64,000 nucleotides of DNA from Pseudopithomyces maydicus (Eukaryota; Ascomycota; Dothideomycetes; Pleosporales; Didymosphaeriaceae): positions 1,240,001 to 1,304,000 of the forward strand of contig JANTUC010000016.1 of NCBI GenBank assembly GCA_026873275.1, in the 5' to 3' direction. Below the pieces are notes generated by a model. The model made no database searches. It saw nothing but the letters and a program-made list of their open reading frames with translations, and was not told where the DNA came from. Below are positions 54,341 through 64,000 of the stretch, piece by piece (the first letter of the stretch is position 1; each line of letters begins with the position of its first letter). Both the position numbers and the translations under genes were made by a program.

Positions 54341-55417
54341 ATGGCGTCAAACACCGAAAACAACCTACCTAGACCCATCTACCCCGAATTTCCTCCCGAA
54401 TTCTACGGCCTCATCCCTGCAGATCCGAAACCCATTGACGAGCGATGCGTATGCTGGAATTGCATGCCAAAGCTATGGGACGCGTTGGCTAGCCACACCA
54501 CTCGACTCAGTCCTTTTGTCGACAATGACCAATCTATTCGGTGGGCTCCTTCACTGCAGCATTCCTGCGATATTCGCGCGGTCGCAAAGTTTATGGTTGA
54601 GCAGACGTCTCTGCTGTGGTCTGGCACCTTCTCTCCTCGGCAAAAGCAAGCTATAGAAGATGTGAAGGAGTTCAACAAGAAACTTGACCGCCTGAACAAG
54701 GATCCAAAATGCTGGAAGGACCCTCCAGACCTCCAAGTTCTTGGTGATGCATTGAGCACATTATTTTACCGGAGTTCTCTGCACGACAAATGTACGTACG
54801 CATGGGTGACTCATGGAGCGAACAATGAACTGGTTTCAGACCGGCTCGGTACTCTTTGGAATGTACGGGACTGGAAAAAGCAAAAGTACATCATTTCCAT
54901 CACGGCTCTCGGCCATCCAAAGCATGCATACAAAACACCGCAACAACGGGAAATGAACGGCATGTACTATAAATATCGAAGCTCGTCAATGATGGGAACC
55001 ATGATACATGAACTATTGCATTTGCTTCTCTATAGTTATTGCTGTAATGGAGATTGTCAGCACGGAACAGTCAGCCAACAAAAACTATGCGTGTATCTAT
55101 ATGCACGCACGGTTGGCTTGTTTGAATATGTACTGTACAAAGGACAAGAACGGAGAATATCGAATTACTTAGGCCACGGACTAGTATTCCAGGATCTTGG
55201 CCGACGACTTGAGTATACCGCTACACAAATCTTGGATCCGGAAGACCCTAATTTTGTCGATATTGGGGTTAGATCTTGCTGTTGCCCACGATTCTCCAAA
55301 TTTGTTCAACCATCTGAATGCTACGAATCGTCCTGTCTGTCGCATTGCTGCGAGACATACGAAGACATGCAGATATCCTGCAAACAGAAACTGGACGGAA
55401 ATCATGTAGCCCCTTAA
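54341..55417 (+). CDS. Putative HExxH zinc-metallopeptidase-like protein
   Basis: An intronless ORF of 358 aa. Residues 223-227 are HELLH within GTMIHELLHLLLY, a hydrophobic helix with the canonical HExxH zinc motif. A downstream segment (YCCNGDCQHG, residues 233-242) offers a third ligand. The N-terminus is Pro-rich with a Cys cluster (ERCVCWNCMPKLW, 34-46) and the C-terminus has a second Cys cluster (RSCCCPRFSKF...SCLSHCCE). There is no signal peptide, so it is intracellular unless exported otherwise. The family is not named; lysine-specific or SprT-like metallopeptidases have similar short motifs, but overall similarity is not visible. Divergent with the 518-aa orphan. Confidence 0.65.
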   Translation: MASNTENNLPRPIYPEFPPEFYGLIPADPKPIDERCVCWNCMPKLWDALASHTTRLSPFVDNDQSIRWAPSLQHSCDIRAVAKFMVEQTSLLWSGTFSPRQKQAIEDVKEFNKKLDRLNKDPKCWKDPPDLQVLGDALSTLFYRSSLHDKCTYAWVTHGANNELVSDRLGTLWNVRDWKKQKYIISITALGHPKHAYKTPQQREMNGMYYKYRSSSMMGTMIHELLHLLLYSYCCNGDCQHGTVSQQKLCVYLYARTVGLFEYVLYKGQERRISNYLGHGLVFQDLGRRLEYTATQILDPEDPNFVDIGVRSCCCPRFSKFVQPSECYESSCLSHCCETYEDMQISCKQKLDGNHVAP

Positions 55418-58048
55418 GTGGGAACATACCCGCATGCAACACGACCTGTTGCGTTATGAACGGTCTGAAAAAACTTTTGGGGATGCAATTCCTATCGTTC
55501 TCAACTCTGCACCCAAATTTATTTGACCTCAAGGATGTCGCTATTCTGGCCGCCTAACTTCAAACGTGCAGAGTCTGCACCTTTCGCATTTGGCGATGCT
55601 CAGAAAAGATATGGTAGAGAAATTTACAGAACACTGTGGTGGTGATTGACAGGGCGGATATGCCGAGTACTTCAGTGGTGGACTAGAAAAAATTGGTCTC
55701 CAAGTAACTCTTTGGGTCTTCCTTATTACAACCTAATATGTGGGTGTGTGAGCAAGCTACAGATTAGCCATAACCGGATAAAAAAGCACAAATTTGTTGA
55801 ATATGATGAGCTTTAATCAATTACATTTACTGCATCCTGTTTGATGTATTGTTCTGCTGCTCATTATTGTTGGATTCGTTGCGTCTAGTTTGCCTTTGGT
55901 GGCTGGAGTCGGCATGACAGGTCCTTACGGCGTTAATTGAAAACCATGATGAGCCTTATCGGCCGAGTTGGTGTGAATGCATAGTTCTAAAAGTCCTACG
56001 CCGCCATCCCCACATGTCCAAATTTGACCGGTCAGAACAACTAGGTCCATGACTTCTGTGCTGGGTCGTGGGTAGAATCTAGCTGGATGAAAAAATCACT
56101 TTACTGGTAGAAAAAACAAGAGAATTTCGCCCTGGCACAACTCATGACTCCGAGATCTTGTCCAGGGTTGGAATATGCAGAAGCAGACTGAATTTCAGCA
56201 GATGCGCCCAACCGGCATTCTTGATGAGGGTAAGCCCATTATCAAAACAGGTGCCAAATTCAATAGCTACGTTGATCTTTCTATCGTTCAACCGAAGTCC
56301 TCTTGAGTAACTTCAATCAGTACATAGACTCTCACTACGATTCGATCTGTACATATACTACCCTCTTCAATAAAGGGGTCTACTCACTACTCCAGAGTTT
56401 GTTGTATCTAGTGTTATCCGCTTTTTTATAACATTGGGTTTCCAGTTTGTCATTGTATTAGTAGGATATAATACTTGAGTAGACTTAGGGTTTGTCAGAT
56501 AGAATAAGTAGGTATATCATCGAGCAGAGAGCACAGCGCTTATCGAATTAGCCAGACATGAACACAAGATATAGTATAAGTGAATCGCTCTGTTGTTTTG
56601 AGTGGAACCTCGCACTCATATAATTCGAGCCCTTTCATTACCAAAAGCCCGAAATGCGTTAAAGAGAACCGGAACAGCCAAAAAAGCACCTGATGCGCGA
56701 GCATGTAGAGTCCACGGATGACTACTGAATTCAACGACCGGATATGCTTCGAAAAGGCGGGCTGAGTAGGTGGGGACACAGGGCAAGGGCTGAACCAGCC
56801 GCGACCAATTGACCCAACGAGAAATTTATCCCTCTGCGTCGGGTTCCGAGCGGTTCTTTGTTTTTCACGTGTACATCTCTGCCGTCGTAGCCGGACACGC
56901 GAAAGAATTCGACTAGACAACGACCGGACAATGTGCCGGTACGCACTTTTCACATGCACATTGAAAGTGTGGAACACCAGCAGCTGCGATACTTAGCGGC
57001 TGTATCTACGTATAGCTAGGATCTGCGCTAGCCTAGTCCCATTATGCGATTGGACAATATCACTATGGAAGGATGCGGGGGCGGAAGCGGGACGCGGCTC
57101 CAATATTGATCCCGGATGAGGCGAATCGATAATCCTCCGATTACCGATTTCGATACCACAAGAGCTGACTTTGGGTATTTTCCATGGCTATTTTTGTTCC
57201 TTGAAAAACTTCTCTGTAGCCTAGTACTACATCCTGGACTAATATGACGCGAATTATCAATGTCGCCCCCAAGGTCAGAGAAGGCAGTCAGACAGTATGT
57301 CATTGCCTTCTTCTTTGTTTGCTTTTTGTGGGAACTGGCTTGAAGGATTGTTAGGTACATAGAGCAATGGCCCTTATCTCAATTGACTGCCTGATCCGTG
57401 GATTCCTTTCACCGCCATCTCGTACCCGTTTCTAAGGATCGGTATTTTATTGTGCCATGAACTTCACCTTCTTGCTCCGGGTTTGTGCCTCAGTCAATGA
57501 TTCACGAACCCTTTATTTTAACCTAACATCGTGGATATGCAAGGGTAATCTAGGGGCCGGACGCTTTCCATTAGAGGAATATGGCGAGCCAATTTTCGCG
57601 CCGTCGTGCGTACGTAATCTCGATGTCTCAGCAGAAATCATGGTATTCGACCGCCAATATACTCCATTGAGTTAGATTGCTTTTATCTAGCGCTTACATA
57701 GATAATTCTTCCATGTGTTTCTACTTGTGTCAATGTCGTACGTGGTGCATTGAGGGAGGGCCCGGGGCACCTTTGGTGAACCCCCTTCCAATGATTGAGA
57801 AGGATGTCCAATCTAGTTTAGAGCCAACAGTGTAACACTGCAGTTGAAGGGTAGCATTCGACAGCCACAAGCCAGGTAGCTCGCTCTTCGTTCTTCTGAG
57901 GTCGAGCACGTTCCTCTAGAAAACGATATATAAAGAGCACGCAATCAAGTACTTTGAATACAGTGCCAGATCAAAGCATCCCCAACCCAGAAGAAAACTT
58001 ATCTTTCCCATTCGGAACAGCAAAACACGACAAGGAATCATTTTGATC
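55418..58048. other. 2.6-kb AT-rich intergenic region
   Basis: No gene recognised. It contains copy 2 of the dispersed repeat. A 145-codon minus-strand frame (56540-56977) and a 72-codon plus-strand frame (57457-57675) lack domain, signal peptide or family resemblance and are not called. Confidence 0.5.
55859..55948 (+). repeat. Dispersed ~90-bp repeat, copy 2
   Basis: Closely similar to 48021-48112 over about 85 positions, with one 6-base deletion and scattered substitutions, several of them transitions. Confidence 0.8.
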
Positions 58049-58378
58049 ATGCGTTTCGCCATTATCCTCTCTACAATCATCGCGGCGGCCGTTGCTGCTC
58101 CTGCTGCCGCGCCTGCTGATGGCCGCGAACCCGCTCCTCCTGTGGGCTCCTCCTGCACATGCGGTACCCGTAAGTCTTCTATGCTTGGTTGTCGAGACCA
58201 TGAACTCTGTGGCAAACACATATCACATGGCGCTTGAGATATTAATCAGTGTCTTCGCTAATACTTTGTAGCACCGAATGTCGTTTATAGCCAGTGTTTT
58301 GACAAGCCCGGCGGTGGTACTGTTATCTACCTCTGCACTTCATCATGCACGTGGCAGTCAACTGGCTCTGGATGTTAA
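58049..58378 (+). CDS. Small secreted cysteine-rich protein
   Basis: Two exons, 58049-58169 and 58272-58378, joined across a GTAAGT...GTAG intron; 75 aa. The N-terminus MRFAIILSTIIAAAVAAPA is a signal peptide. The mature part, after a Pro/Ala-rich stretch, has six cysteines (SSCTCGT, QCFD, YLCTSSC, SGC), an even number fitting three disulfides. This looks like a fungal small secreted effector or defence-type protein; the fold cannot be assigned. The promoter at 57900 onward has a TATATAAA box about 125 bases upstream. Convergent with another secreted cysteine-rich gene. Confidence 0.8.
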
Positions 58379-58603
58379 AGTCGCGGGAATCCAGGAAAAG
58401 GGAACTGACCAACCGGGAAAATGATACAAATCTGGAGATATCTTTTCCGCGATGTTGAAAGTAGCAGTGTTAATACAGAGAGCTCCTACCTCAAAAGCTC
58501 CGAAAAGTAATATTGGGAATATTGTAAGACGCGACAACGTTGTATATAGCATCAGTCGAACAAATTCAAAACGTTTTGCCAGCATGAAATAATCTATTAT
58601 GAT

Positions 58604-59083
58604 CTAGACACAGTTGGATCCGCCAGGAACAAAAGTGCCATCTGAGTTTTCGCAGCCGCACACACCATCGTCAGGGCTCTTGATGCACCCAGCCCCCTCA
58701 CCCTCGCTCTCTCCTGCGTTGCTCCAGAAGAACGTCCAAGAATCTTTGTTAGCTACCATCGCAGTACCAGGTTCACAGTTGTATGCCTGGCACGTGCCGT
58801 ACGGTGCGCCGTTGACCTTGTCGTACTGGTGATCGGTAGTGAAGATAGCAAAGGTTTGCTTGCCGGTACGTGTGTTGTGCGAGCATTCTGCGGCTTGGAT
58901 AGCCTTGGATGTCTTTACAGCTAAAACGGGATTAGTATTTTCAACCATGATCGGAGAGGGGATCATACGTGAGCAGCTGGGCTTGCTTGGGTATTTGCCT
59001 TTGGTGTTTGTGTCGGCTGGATCGAGAGTTGCGGTGACGGTAGCGGCAAAAGCCAGGACCGAGATAAGTGCAAAGCTGCGCAT
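58604..59083 (-). CDS. Secreted cysteine-rich protein
   Basis: Two exons, 58969-59083 and 58604-58920, with a 48-nt intron (GTATGA donor, TACTAATC branch site, TTTTAG acceptor); 143 aa. The start is the ATG at 59083, giving MRSFALISVLAFAATVTA, a signal peptide; the longer in-frame ATG lies 24 codons upstream and hides this. The mature protein has eight cysteines (SC, ECSHN, TCQAYNC, GC, VCGC, NC) and ends GTFVPGGSNCV. The intron has no in-frame stop, so retention would insert 16 residues. Family not recognised; the size and Cys content suggest a secreted effector-like protein. Neighbour of the six-Cys gene. Confidence 0.8.
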   Translation of the reverse strand: MRSFALISVLAFAATVTATLDPADTNTKGKYPSKPSCSRMIPSPIMVENTNPVLAVKTSKAIQAAECSHNTRTGKQTFAIFTTDHQYDKVNGAPYGTCQAYNCEPGTAMVANKDSWTFFWSNAGESEGEGAGCIKSPDDGVCGCENSDGTFVPGGSNCV

Positions 59084-60244
59084 TTTGTTCAATGAAACAA
59101 TGTAAGGTAACGACTGGAATTCGACTCTATAAATCGGGTTTTCGTAACGATTCAAGCGAGTGAGTGATGAGTTGATAGCGATACATCATAGGGGATGATC
59201 GGCGCGATTATATACTAAGCTGTCATGAAAGGACGTTGTTTCGGCCTCGCTAGGTACTGGATGCGATATTAGATTACCGTACTCCTGGTCCTTGGGTGCT
59301 CCATGTAAATAATATGTGGGCCTAGCGCCCAAATCAACGACCCGAGATGACGTGTTTCAGGCTTCCCGAACGTTTCACTGTTTCAATCATCGGATCATGT
59401 ACATACACTCTGATGAGTCGAAATAATGTTCTCCAAATCGCGATTCTGCGGATGTGTTGTAGTTGCAAATGTTCCACGAGGCTGCACGTATTGAAATGCA
59501 ATCGCGTCTGACCTTACGACATATCGAAAATACCTCGAATCAACACGCCAATGCTGCTGAGAATGGCGAATTGTTGATGCAAAAACTTACATTCAGCTTC
59601 ATTCTTCCAACACGTGCACTTAATTTATTGCCGCCGATTTGAGATCAGGACTGTTGTCAGTACATTTTGAATACCACAGCACCGCAAAACTACCCAGACC
59701 AATTCATGCAAACTTACCACAACTCTCAATACTCTTATGATAAACGAACAACTACATTGCCAATAGTCAGACATATGCATCGGTTTGAATCATAATCCAT
59801 TATGTACGCCCGTTTTCAATCGTCACAAGAGGGGTTGACAGCTTTTTTCCATTATATGCGTTTTCATCCAATCAGCTACTCTGCTGCCGCTTTCCAAAAA
59901 CACAAAACACACATGCATCGGTTAAGAAGAATATTTGTCATTCGATTAGAGCTATGTTTTTGAGGTCCTCCGACAGCCGTGATTTGCAGTCGAATGTGAA
60001 GTTATGGGATATCCTCCGCGCGACTTTACCCAGCGCGACCAGCATTATAAGATATTTTTATACACTATCGGAAAAGGTCTTGTGATAAAGGAGTAAAGAC
60101 GGCTGGTATACAGTGACTAGGTACGCGAGTTTGCTCCATAGCGAAAGTTTGTTTATCGCTCACATAAACTTGTAGCCGATTGTCCTCTATAAACTTCAAA
60201 ATCGTAAGCCTCAACATCCCATTGAACTATTGGGCTGAATTATC
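59084..60244. other. 1.2-kb intergenic region, AT-rich
   Basis: Between two outward-facing genes. No coding frame seen. Confidence 0.45.
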
Positions 60245-60630
60245 ATGAATACTGTCGATATTGAGCCAGTAGTTCAGTACTACTACAATGTACTCCACCC
60301 CCACAAAGATGAAATGTCGCCGTCCATAGTTCGTAAAGTATCGGGTAAGTCAATCCAACACTCAAGCTTCATTTTTCCTTAATGGCTCTTACAGAGCATC
60401 TTGCTCGATTGACCGTACGAATTCAGCGCATCAATGGAATTCCACAAACTGCAGAGTCACTGCGGATGAGCTTTGGCGAGGTAGACAAGAAGGGTGTAAA
60501 GCATGTCACTGCATATGTAATTCGTGGTGAAAGGCAGACGAGAGTAGAATGGTTGTCTATCAGACAAGGGCAGAACCTGATCGAAGCTTTTGGGAGAAAA
60601 GTAGGAGGTCTTTCCGAGAACAAGGAATAG
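60245..60630 (+). CDS. Hypothetical protein, 111 aa
   Basis: Two exons, 60245-60344 and 60395-60630, with a 50-nt intron (GTAAGT...TTACAG) that splits a Glu codon cleanly. The N-terminus is acidic (MNTVDIEPVVQYYYNVLHPH). The second exon is a compact, beta-rich segment (LTVRIQRINGIPQT, GVKHVTAYVIRGERQTRVEWL) ending in a basic tail. Not recognised. The clean splice and composition argue that it is real; an RNA- or DNA-binding role is possible but unsupported. Confidence 0.6.
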
Positions 60631-60765
60631 ATGGACACTTGATTGATGGTCTAAAAAGCTTAGAAGACAAAACCAGAAATAAGCCCAAGATAGACAGTTT
60701 ATTTAAAGATGATTAATTGGTGAGATAATTCCGGATATATTACAGCCATGTAACCAAAACCTCAA

Positions 60766-61671
60766 CTACTCTTTCCGCCACGCACTCTCCGTATTCAACC
60801 ACTCCCGAAAGTCTTTTAAAAACAGATGCGCCTTCTTCGCCGCAGCTACATCGACGCCGAAACCATCAGACTTGAACCAATTGAACATGAGCCCCAACTG
60901 CTCGTGCAGCGCCAGCTTCAATCCCTTCGCGACCAGACCAAACGTCTCCGGCATCTGTTTCCCCGTTTCCTCCTTGAAAATACGCTCAAAGTCCCTGAGC
61001 GAAATGTTGTCGCCCGCCAAGGGGATGGCCGCGTTCCGATACTTGTCCGTATCGGCCTTGAGGAAGGCCTCTGCAGCGACCTTGCCGATGTCTTTCGTGC
61101 TGACGAAGTGGAGCTTGGAGTCACTTCCGTTGAGTCGCCACATGGAGATGAAACCCTTGCCGAGGAAGTCGTTGGTGAAGTTCTCGTAGAATGCGACTGG
61201 GCGGAGAAATGTATATGTGCTTCCGCTTTTCTGACTTTGTGAAACAATGTCCTTTTCAATCTCGTATTTGCTAGCGAAATGCGGGACAATCGTTGGGTCG
61301 TTGTCACTATTCGCCCCACGATCTGTCGCAGTGAAGACAATGTGACGGACCCCGGATTCAACAGCTGCTTTTGCCATGGCTATGCCTTGAGCCTGCTCAC
61401 GCACGTGGTTCATAGGGTTGGTAACTGAGAAGAAGCCCCACGGTTGTGGTATCTGTGCGAAGATGGCAGACGGGTTGGAGAAATCACCCTGAATAACTTT
61501 AACGTTTGGCTTGGAGGCAAGAGATTGTGCTCCTTTTGAGTTGGCGTTGCGGGTTAGGGCGTATATCTCGAAGCTAGGCGTGGGTTGAGCGAGCAGTGCA
61601 GCAACGAGGGCTCCGCCTTGCTTGCCAGTTGCGCCCGAGACGAGAATCCGGCGGAGGGGCGCTGTAGACAT
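60766..61671 (-). CDS. NmrA-like family NAD(P)-binding protein
   Basis: An intronless gene of 301 aa. The Rossmann dinucleotide site is near the N-terminus (ILVSGATGKQGGALVAALL, residues 9-27), followed by VIQGDFSNPSAIFAQI, WGFFSVTNPM and GVRHIVFTATDRGA, the ordered motifs of the NmrA/HSCARG atypical short-chain dehydrogenases. These sense the NADP(H) state or act as isoflavone-reductase-type enzymes. The active-site Tyr-Lys pattern of classical SDRs is not evident, so a sensor role is as likely as catalysis. The end (AHLFLKDFREWLNTESAW) is typical. No neighbour suggests a pathway. Confidence 0.9.
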   Translation of the reverse strand: MSTAPLRRILVSGATGKQGGALVAALLAQPTPSFEIYALTRNANSKGAQSLASKPNVKVIQGDFSNPSAIFAQIPQPWGFFSVTNPMNHVREQAQGIAMAKAAVESGVRHIVFTATDRGANSDNDPTIVPHFASKYEIEKDIVSQSQKSGSTYTFLRPVAFYENFTNDFLGKGFISMWRLNGSDSKLHFVSTKDIGKVAAEAFLKADTDKYRNAAIPLAGDNISLRDFERIFKEETGKQMPETFGLVAKGLKLALHEQLGLMFNWFKSDGFGVDVAAAKKAHLFLKDFREWLNTESAWRKE

Positions 61672-62427
61672 GATTGAAGTGTTGGGATAATGGTATAGGT
61701 AAATGTATGGCTCGATAAGTTGTTCAATTGTTGATAGTACCTAGGAACGTAGTAGACCGCGTGACGAACTTTTGTATGGCGAGCCTCATTCTGGCGGAAA
61801 GACTCCCATATTTAAGCAATCTACGATAGCAGTCGGTCCAAAAGTTATTCGTCCGACCCATGATGTATCTCCCTCCTAGTACGGAATCCCCAAGGTCGTG
61901 ATGGTCATTGAGTCGACATGATAAGGCTGGTGGTTTCTTGCCTGATCTTTAAGTGGGTCCCACTATTCCACTCTCGAATTTAGTGTTGGATACCGGAGGA
62001 ACTGTGTTGCGACAGCCAATCAGAGACTAAGCAGGTGATGATTGGGGCGGATTGCTCTGTGACGTCGTAATCGATCGCGCGATGAAAGACCGAGATTCGC
62101 GAGGCTTGCTAATCATCACCTTGCAGCTGAATTTACATTATATTGCTGGGATTCTCTGCAATTCTGAGTTTAGTCTTTCGATCTTTTGAAAAGGCGCCTT
62201 AACATGTGCCTGCACGTCGTGCGCCTTCGAAATGGCGAAGCTTCATTGCCGCTAATACTGTGCTAGTGTATTTTATGGAGGAACCTCTTTGTATGTACCA
62301 CCAGAAATTCTTGAACTGATCTAAAGCGATACTTTTCAATGATTTAAGATCACTAACAGCTCTTGAGACACTTTGGAATCATAACTACTTCATTGGTAAA
62401 GTGTGATAGGAAAATCGATCGAGTTCT
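61672..62427. other. Intergenic
   Basis: About 750 bases holding the promoter of the NmrA-like gene and the 3' flank of the last HET gene. No gene seen. Confidence 0.4.
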
Positions 62428-64000
62428 CTAGGAAAGCTGAAGGGTTTCCCAAATAGGATCACCTTCCACAGCTCTTCCATACATCCACCCATCAACAAAA
62501 CAAAGTCCCACCAATGTCAAGAAGTCCATCTCATCTCGTTTCTCTCGCCTTAAAATAGCGAGCGCTTTACAACCCGCGATAACATACACCTCATCTCCAG
62601 CTTGTACTTCATGTGGTCCCATGCCAGGTACTCCGTCATCCATAACGAAGAACCTCATCTTCTTAAAGTTCAACGCTAGCGTCGAATAATGCTTGAAATC
62701 ACGGGTAAAGCCTTTGTTCTCCCTGTCGGTGTCTATATCATGCATGTTGCCTGTTTGCTTCCAATTTTGAAACCATTCTTGAATATCGGTCAGCCGATTT
62801 CTATGGAGAGGAAGGATGTTTCCGAACGACAAGTCTCTATCCATGAACACTGTCCTCCAGAACGAATCTTCGTTATTGGCATCGTTCAGGCTTCCATGGT
62901 AAAGTTCCCGCCACCTCTCTACATAGTCGAGTATCACTTTGACTCTACTTTCTATGTTGTTCAATTTCAAGGGGACACGCTCGCCAGGTGAAAATACTGT
63001 ACCCACCCGTATTGCCTTGACTGTGAGATATGGGGTCTTCAACTCTCGCCATTCGTGCGCGCTTTGAAATACCGTTCCTCGCGCTGCGTCGTAGAGATCC
63101 CAGCTCCCATAGTTGTCGCCTTCTACTATGGATTGAGCCGATAGGTCGATTGCCCAAGATGGGAGGTCAGGAACCTTACGTTCCCTTAAGCTTCGGGCAA
63201 GGTCGAGCCATGTCAAATCCTCACAGGAGACATATAGCAACTTGGAGAATTTGTTGAAAAGTTGAGCAGTAGTACACATCTCGGTGCACCTCTTGTCTTC
63301 CTCCTGCCAATGCGGTGGCAGAAGTCCAAATATCCCGAACCAGTAATCGGGGATTTCCGTCGCCTCTCGCCCTTGTATCGAATGGAAGACATATTCTAGA
63401 GGGACCCACTCTTTCTCCGGATCCTTCAAACCCTCTCGATTCTTATATAATGCAAGCGGTTGTGAATATTGGTTGTGAATTGTATGGTCTCGACGCCACG
63501 TAAAAGCAACTGCAGCAAACAGTCCGCAGCAGGGAGAATTTTGATGACGAATCAACGCAAAGGTCCCGTCCAGTAGCCGTGATAAATTGAATGAATATGG
63601 GGAAGCATGCACAGTTGGGTCGACGCGAGGCAAAACGGCTTCTTGCAAGGTCCAGACTCGAGTCCACCATGGACGGGTAAGCAGCCATCTAAGACAATCC
63701 ATAATGAGGAGCCAGCAAGGGTTCACTCTATATTTCTGGTCGCCGTCCGGTTCATCATCAAGGAAGAAGAGTGGATAGGTGTAGTGATGCTCTTTCCCAT
63801 CTTCATCCGCCATTGTATCCAGCATCGCCAACGTTTGGAGAAAGATATCATCCAAACAGCATCTTTCGAAGTCTTGAAACTCAGCTCTGCTCAATGGCTT
63901 GAAGCCATCTTGCTTCCTAAAGTATTTCAAATCTTCTAAACAAATCTCTTCGTAAGTCTCCCACATTTCCGGCGTCATTTCAGCCATCAGAGTGTACTCT
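62428..64000 (-). CDS. HET-type incompatibility protein, 5' end beyond the window
   Basis: At least 519 codons, open to the right edge, so the N-terminus with most of the HET domain is missing. The visible part has the post-domain blocks of HET proteins: WLLTRPWWTRVWTLQEAVLPR, then PDYWFGIFGLLP, a long helical region, and the C-terminal beta block MRFFVMDDGVPGMGPHEVQAGDEV and IAGCKALAILRRE, ending LCFVDGWMYGRAVEG, the standard ending. Third positions are neutral, as in the HET gene at 2.7 kb. Function (allorecognition cell death) is inferred from family. The true start cannot be given. Confidence 0.8.
   Translation of the reverse strand, partial: EYTLMAEMTPEMWETYEEICLEDLKYFRKQDGFKPLSRAEFQDFERCCLDDIFLQTLAMLDTMADEDGKEHHYTYPLFFLDDEPDGDQKYRVNPCWLLIMDCLRWLLTRPWWTRVWTLQEAVLPRVDPTVHASPYSFNLSRLLDGTFALIRHQNSPCCGLFAAVAFTWRRDHTIHNQYSQPLALYKNREGLKDPEKEWVPLEYVFHSIQGREATEIPDYWFGIFGLLPPHWQEEDKRCTEMCTTAQLFNKFSKLLYVSCEDLTWLDLARSLRERKVPDLPSWAIDLSAQSIVEGDNYGSWDLYDAARGTVFQSAHEWRELKTPYLTVKAIRVGTVFSPGERVPLKLNNIESRVKVILDYVERWRELYHGSLNDANNEDSFWRTVFMDRDLSFGNILPLHRNRLTDIQEWFQNWKQTGNMHDIDTDRENKGFTRDFKHYSTLALNFKKMRFFVMDDGVPGMGPHEVQAGDEVYVIAGCKALAILRREKRDEMDFLTLVGLCFVDGWMYGRAVEGDPIWETLQLS

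Noticed and set aside
56540..56977. 145-codon minus-strand frame
   Set aside because: Composition is basic and irregular, no signal peptide or domain, and no splice partners; probably chance.
57457..57675. 72-codon plus-strand frame starting MNFTFLLRVCASV
   Set aside because: The start looks weakly like a signal peptide but the rest has no Cys pattern or family feature; too little evidence to call a gene.

Overview
The window comes from the nuclear genome of a filamentous ascomycete (Pezizomycotina). The evidence is: many short introns (about 45-130 nt) with GTRNGT donors, CTAAC-type branch sites and YAG acceptors; HET-domain incompatibility genes; an NLR gene paired with a HeLo-domain gene; a CFEM-rhodopsin (SAT4-like) receptor; and a Zn2Cys6/fungal_trans regulator. 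I cannot name the species; the genome style fits Dothideomycetes or a related class. No transposon ORF, CRISPR array, rRNA or convincing tRNA was seen.

Layout. 0-19 kb is mostly housekeeping: a mitochondrial AIM18/AIM46-type protein, a HET-domain gene, an SLC35F6-like transporter, ribosomal protein uS3, a myotubularin phosphatase, the branchpoint-binding protein and a DUF7025/AAA ATPase. 19.8-31.2 kb holds a second HET gene, a 3-kb gene-poor stretch, a coiled-coil protein, a 3-kb microsatellite-rich stretch and an allantoate/nicotinate-type MFS transporter. 31.4-34.2 kb holds a tiny membrane protein, ribosomal protein eS12 and a degenerate Ras-like gene.

The centre of interest is 34.8-39.5 kb. 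A HeLo-domain protein ends in two 23-residue repeats that match HET-s-related amyloid motifs (HRAMs). It is divergently paired, across 533 bp, with a NACHT-ankyrin NLR whose extreme N-terminus carries a third, gap-free copy of the same motif. This is the layout of an amyloid-signalling NLR/cell-death effector pair like Podospora HET-S/NWD2, but with ankyrin repeats in place of WD repeats and a hydrophobic C-terminal segment on the NLR.

40-50.4 kb holds a frameshifted DUF8021-like secreted protein, an alpha/beta hydrolase, a Zn2Cys6 regulator and a CFEM-rhodopsin receptor. 52.5-64 kb is AT-richer and accessory: two lineage-type proteins (one with an HExxH motif), two convergent small cysteine-rich secreted proteins, a 111-aa orphan, an NmrA-like protein and a HET gene cut by the right edge.

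A cross-cutting observation: at least seven gene models contain frame changes, most of which are repaired by adding one base, mostly within short G or C runs. This looks more like systematic homopolymer undercalling in the assembly than gene decay, and reads should be checked before calling any of these pseudogenes.
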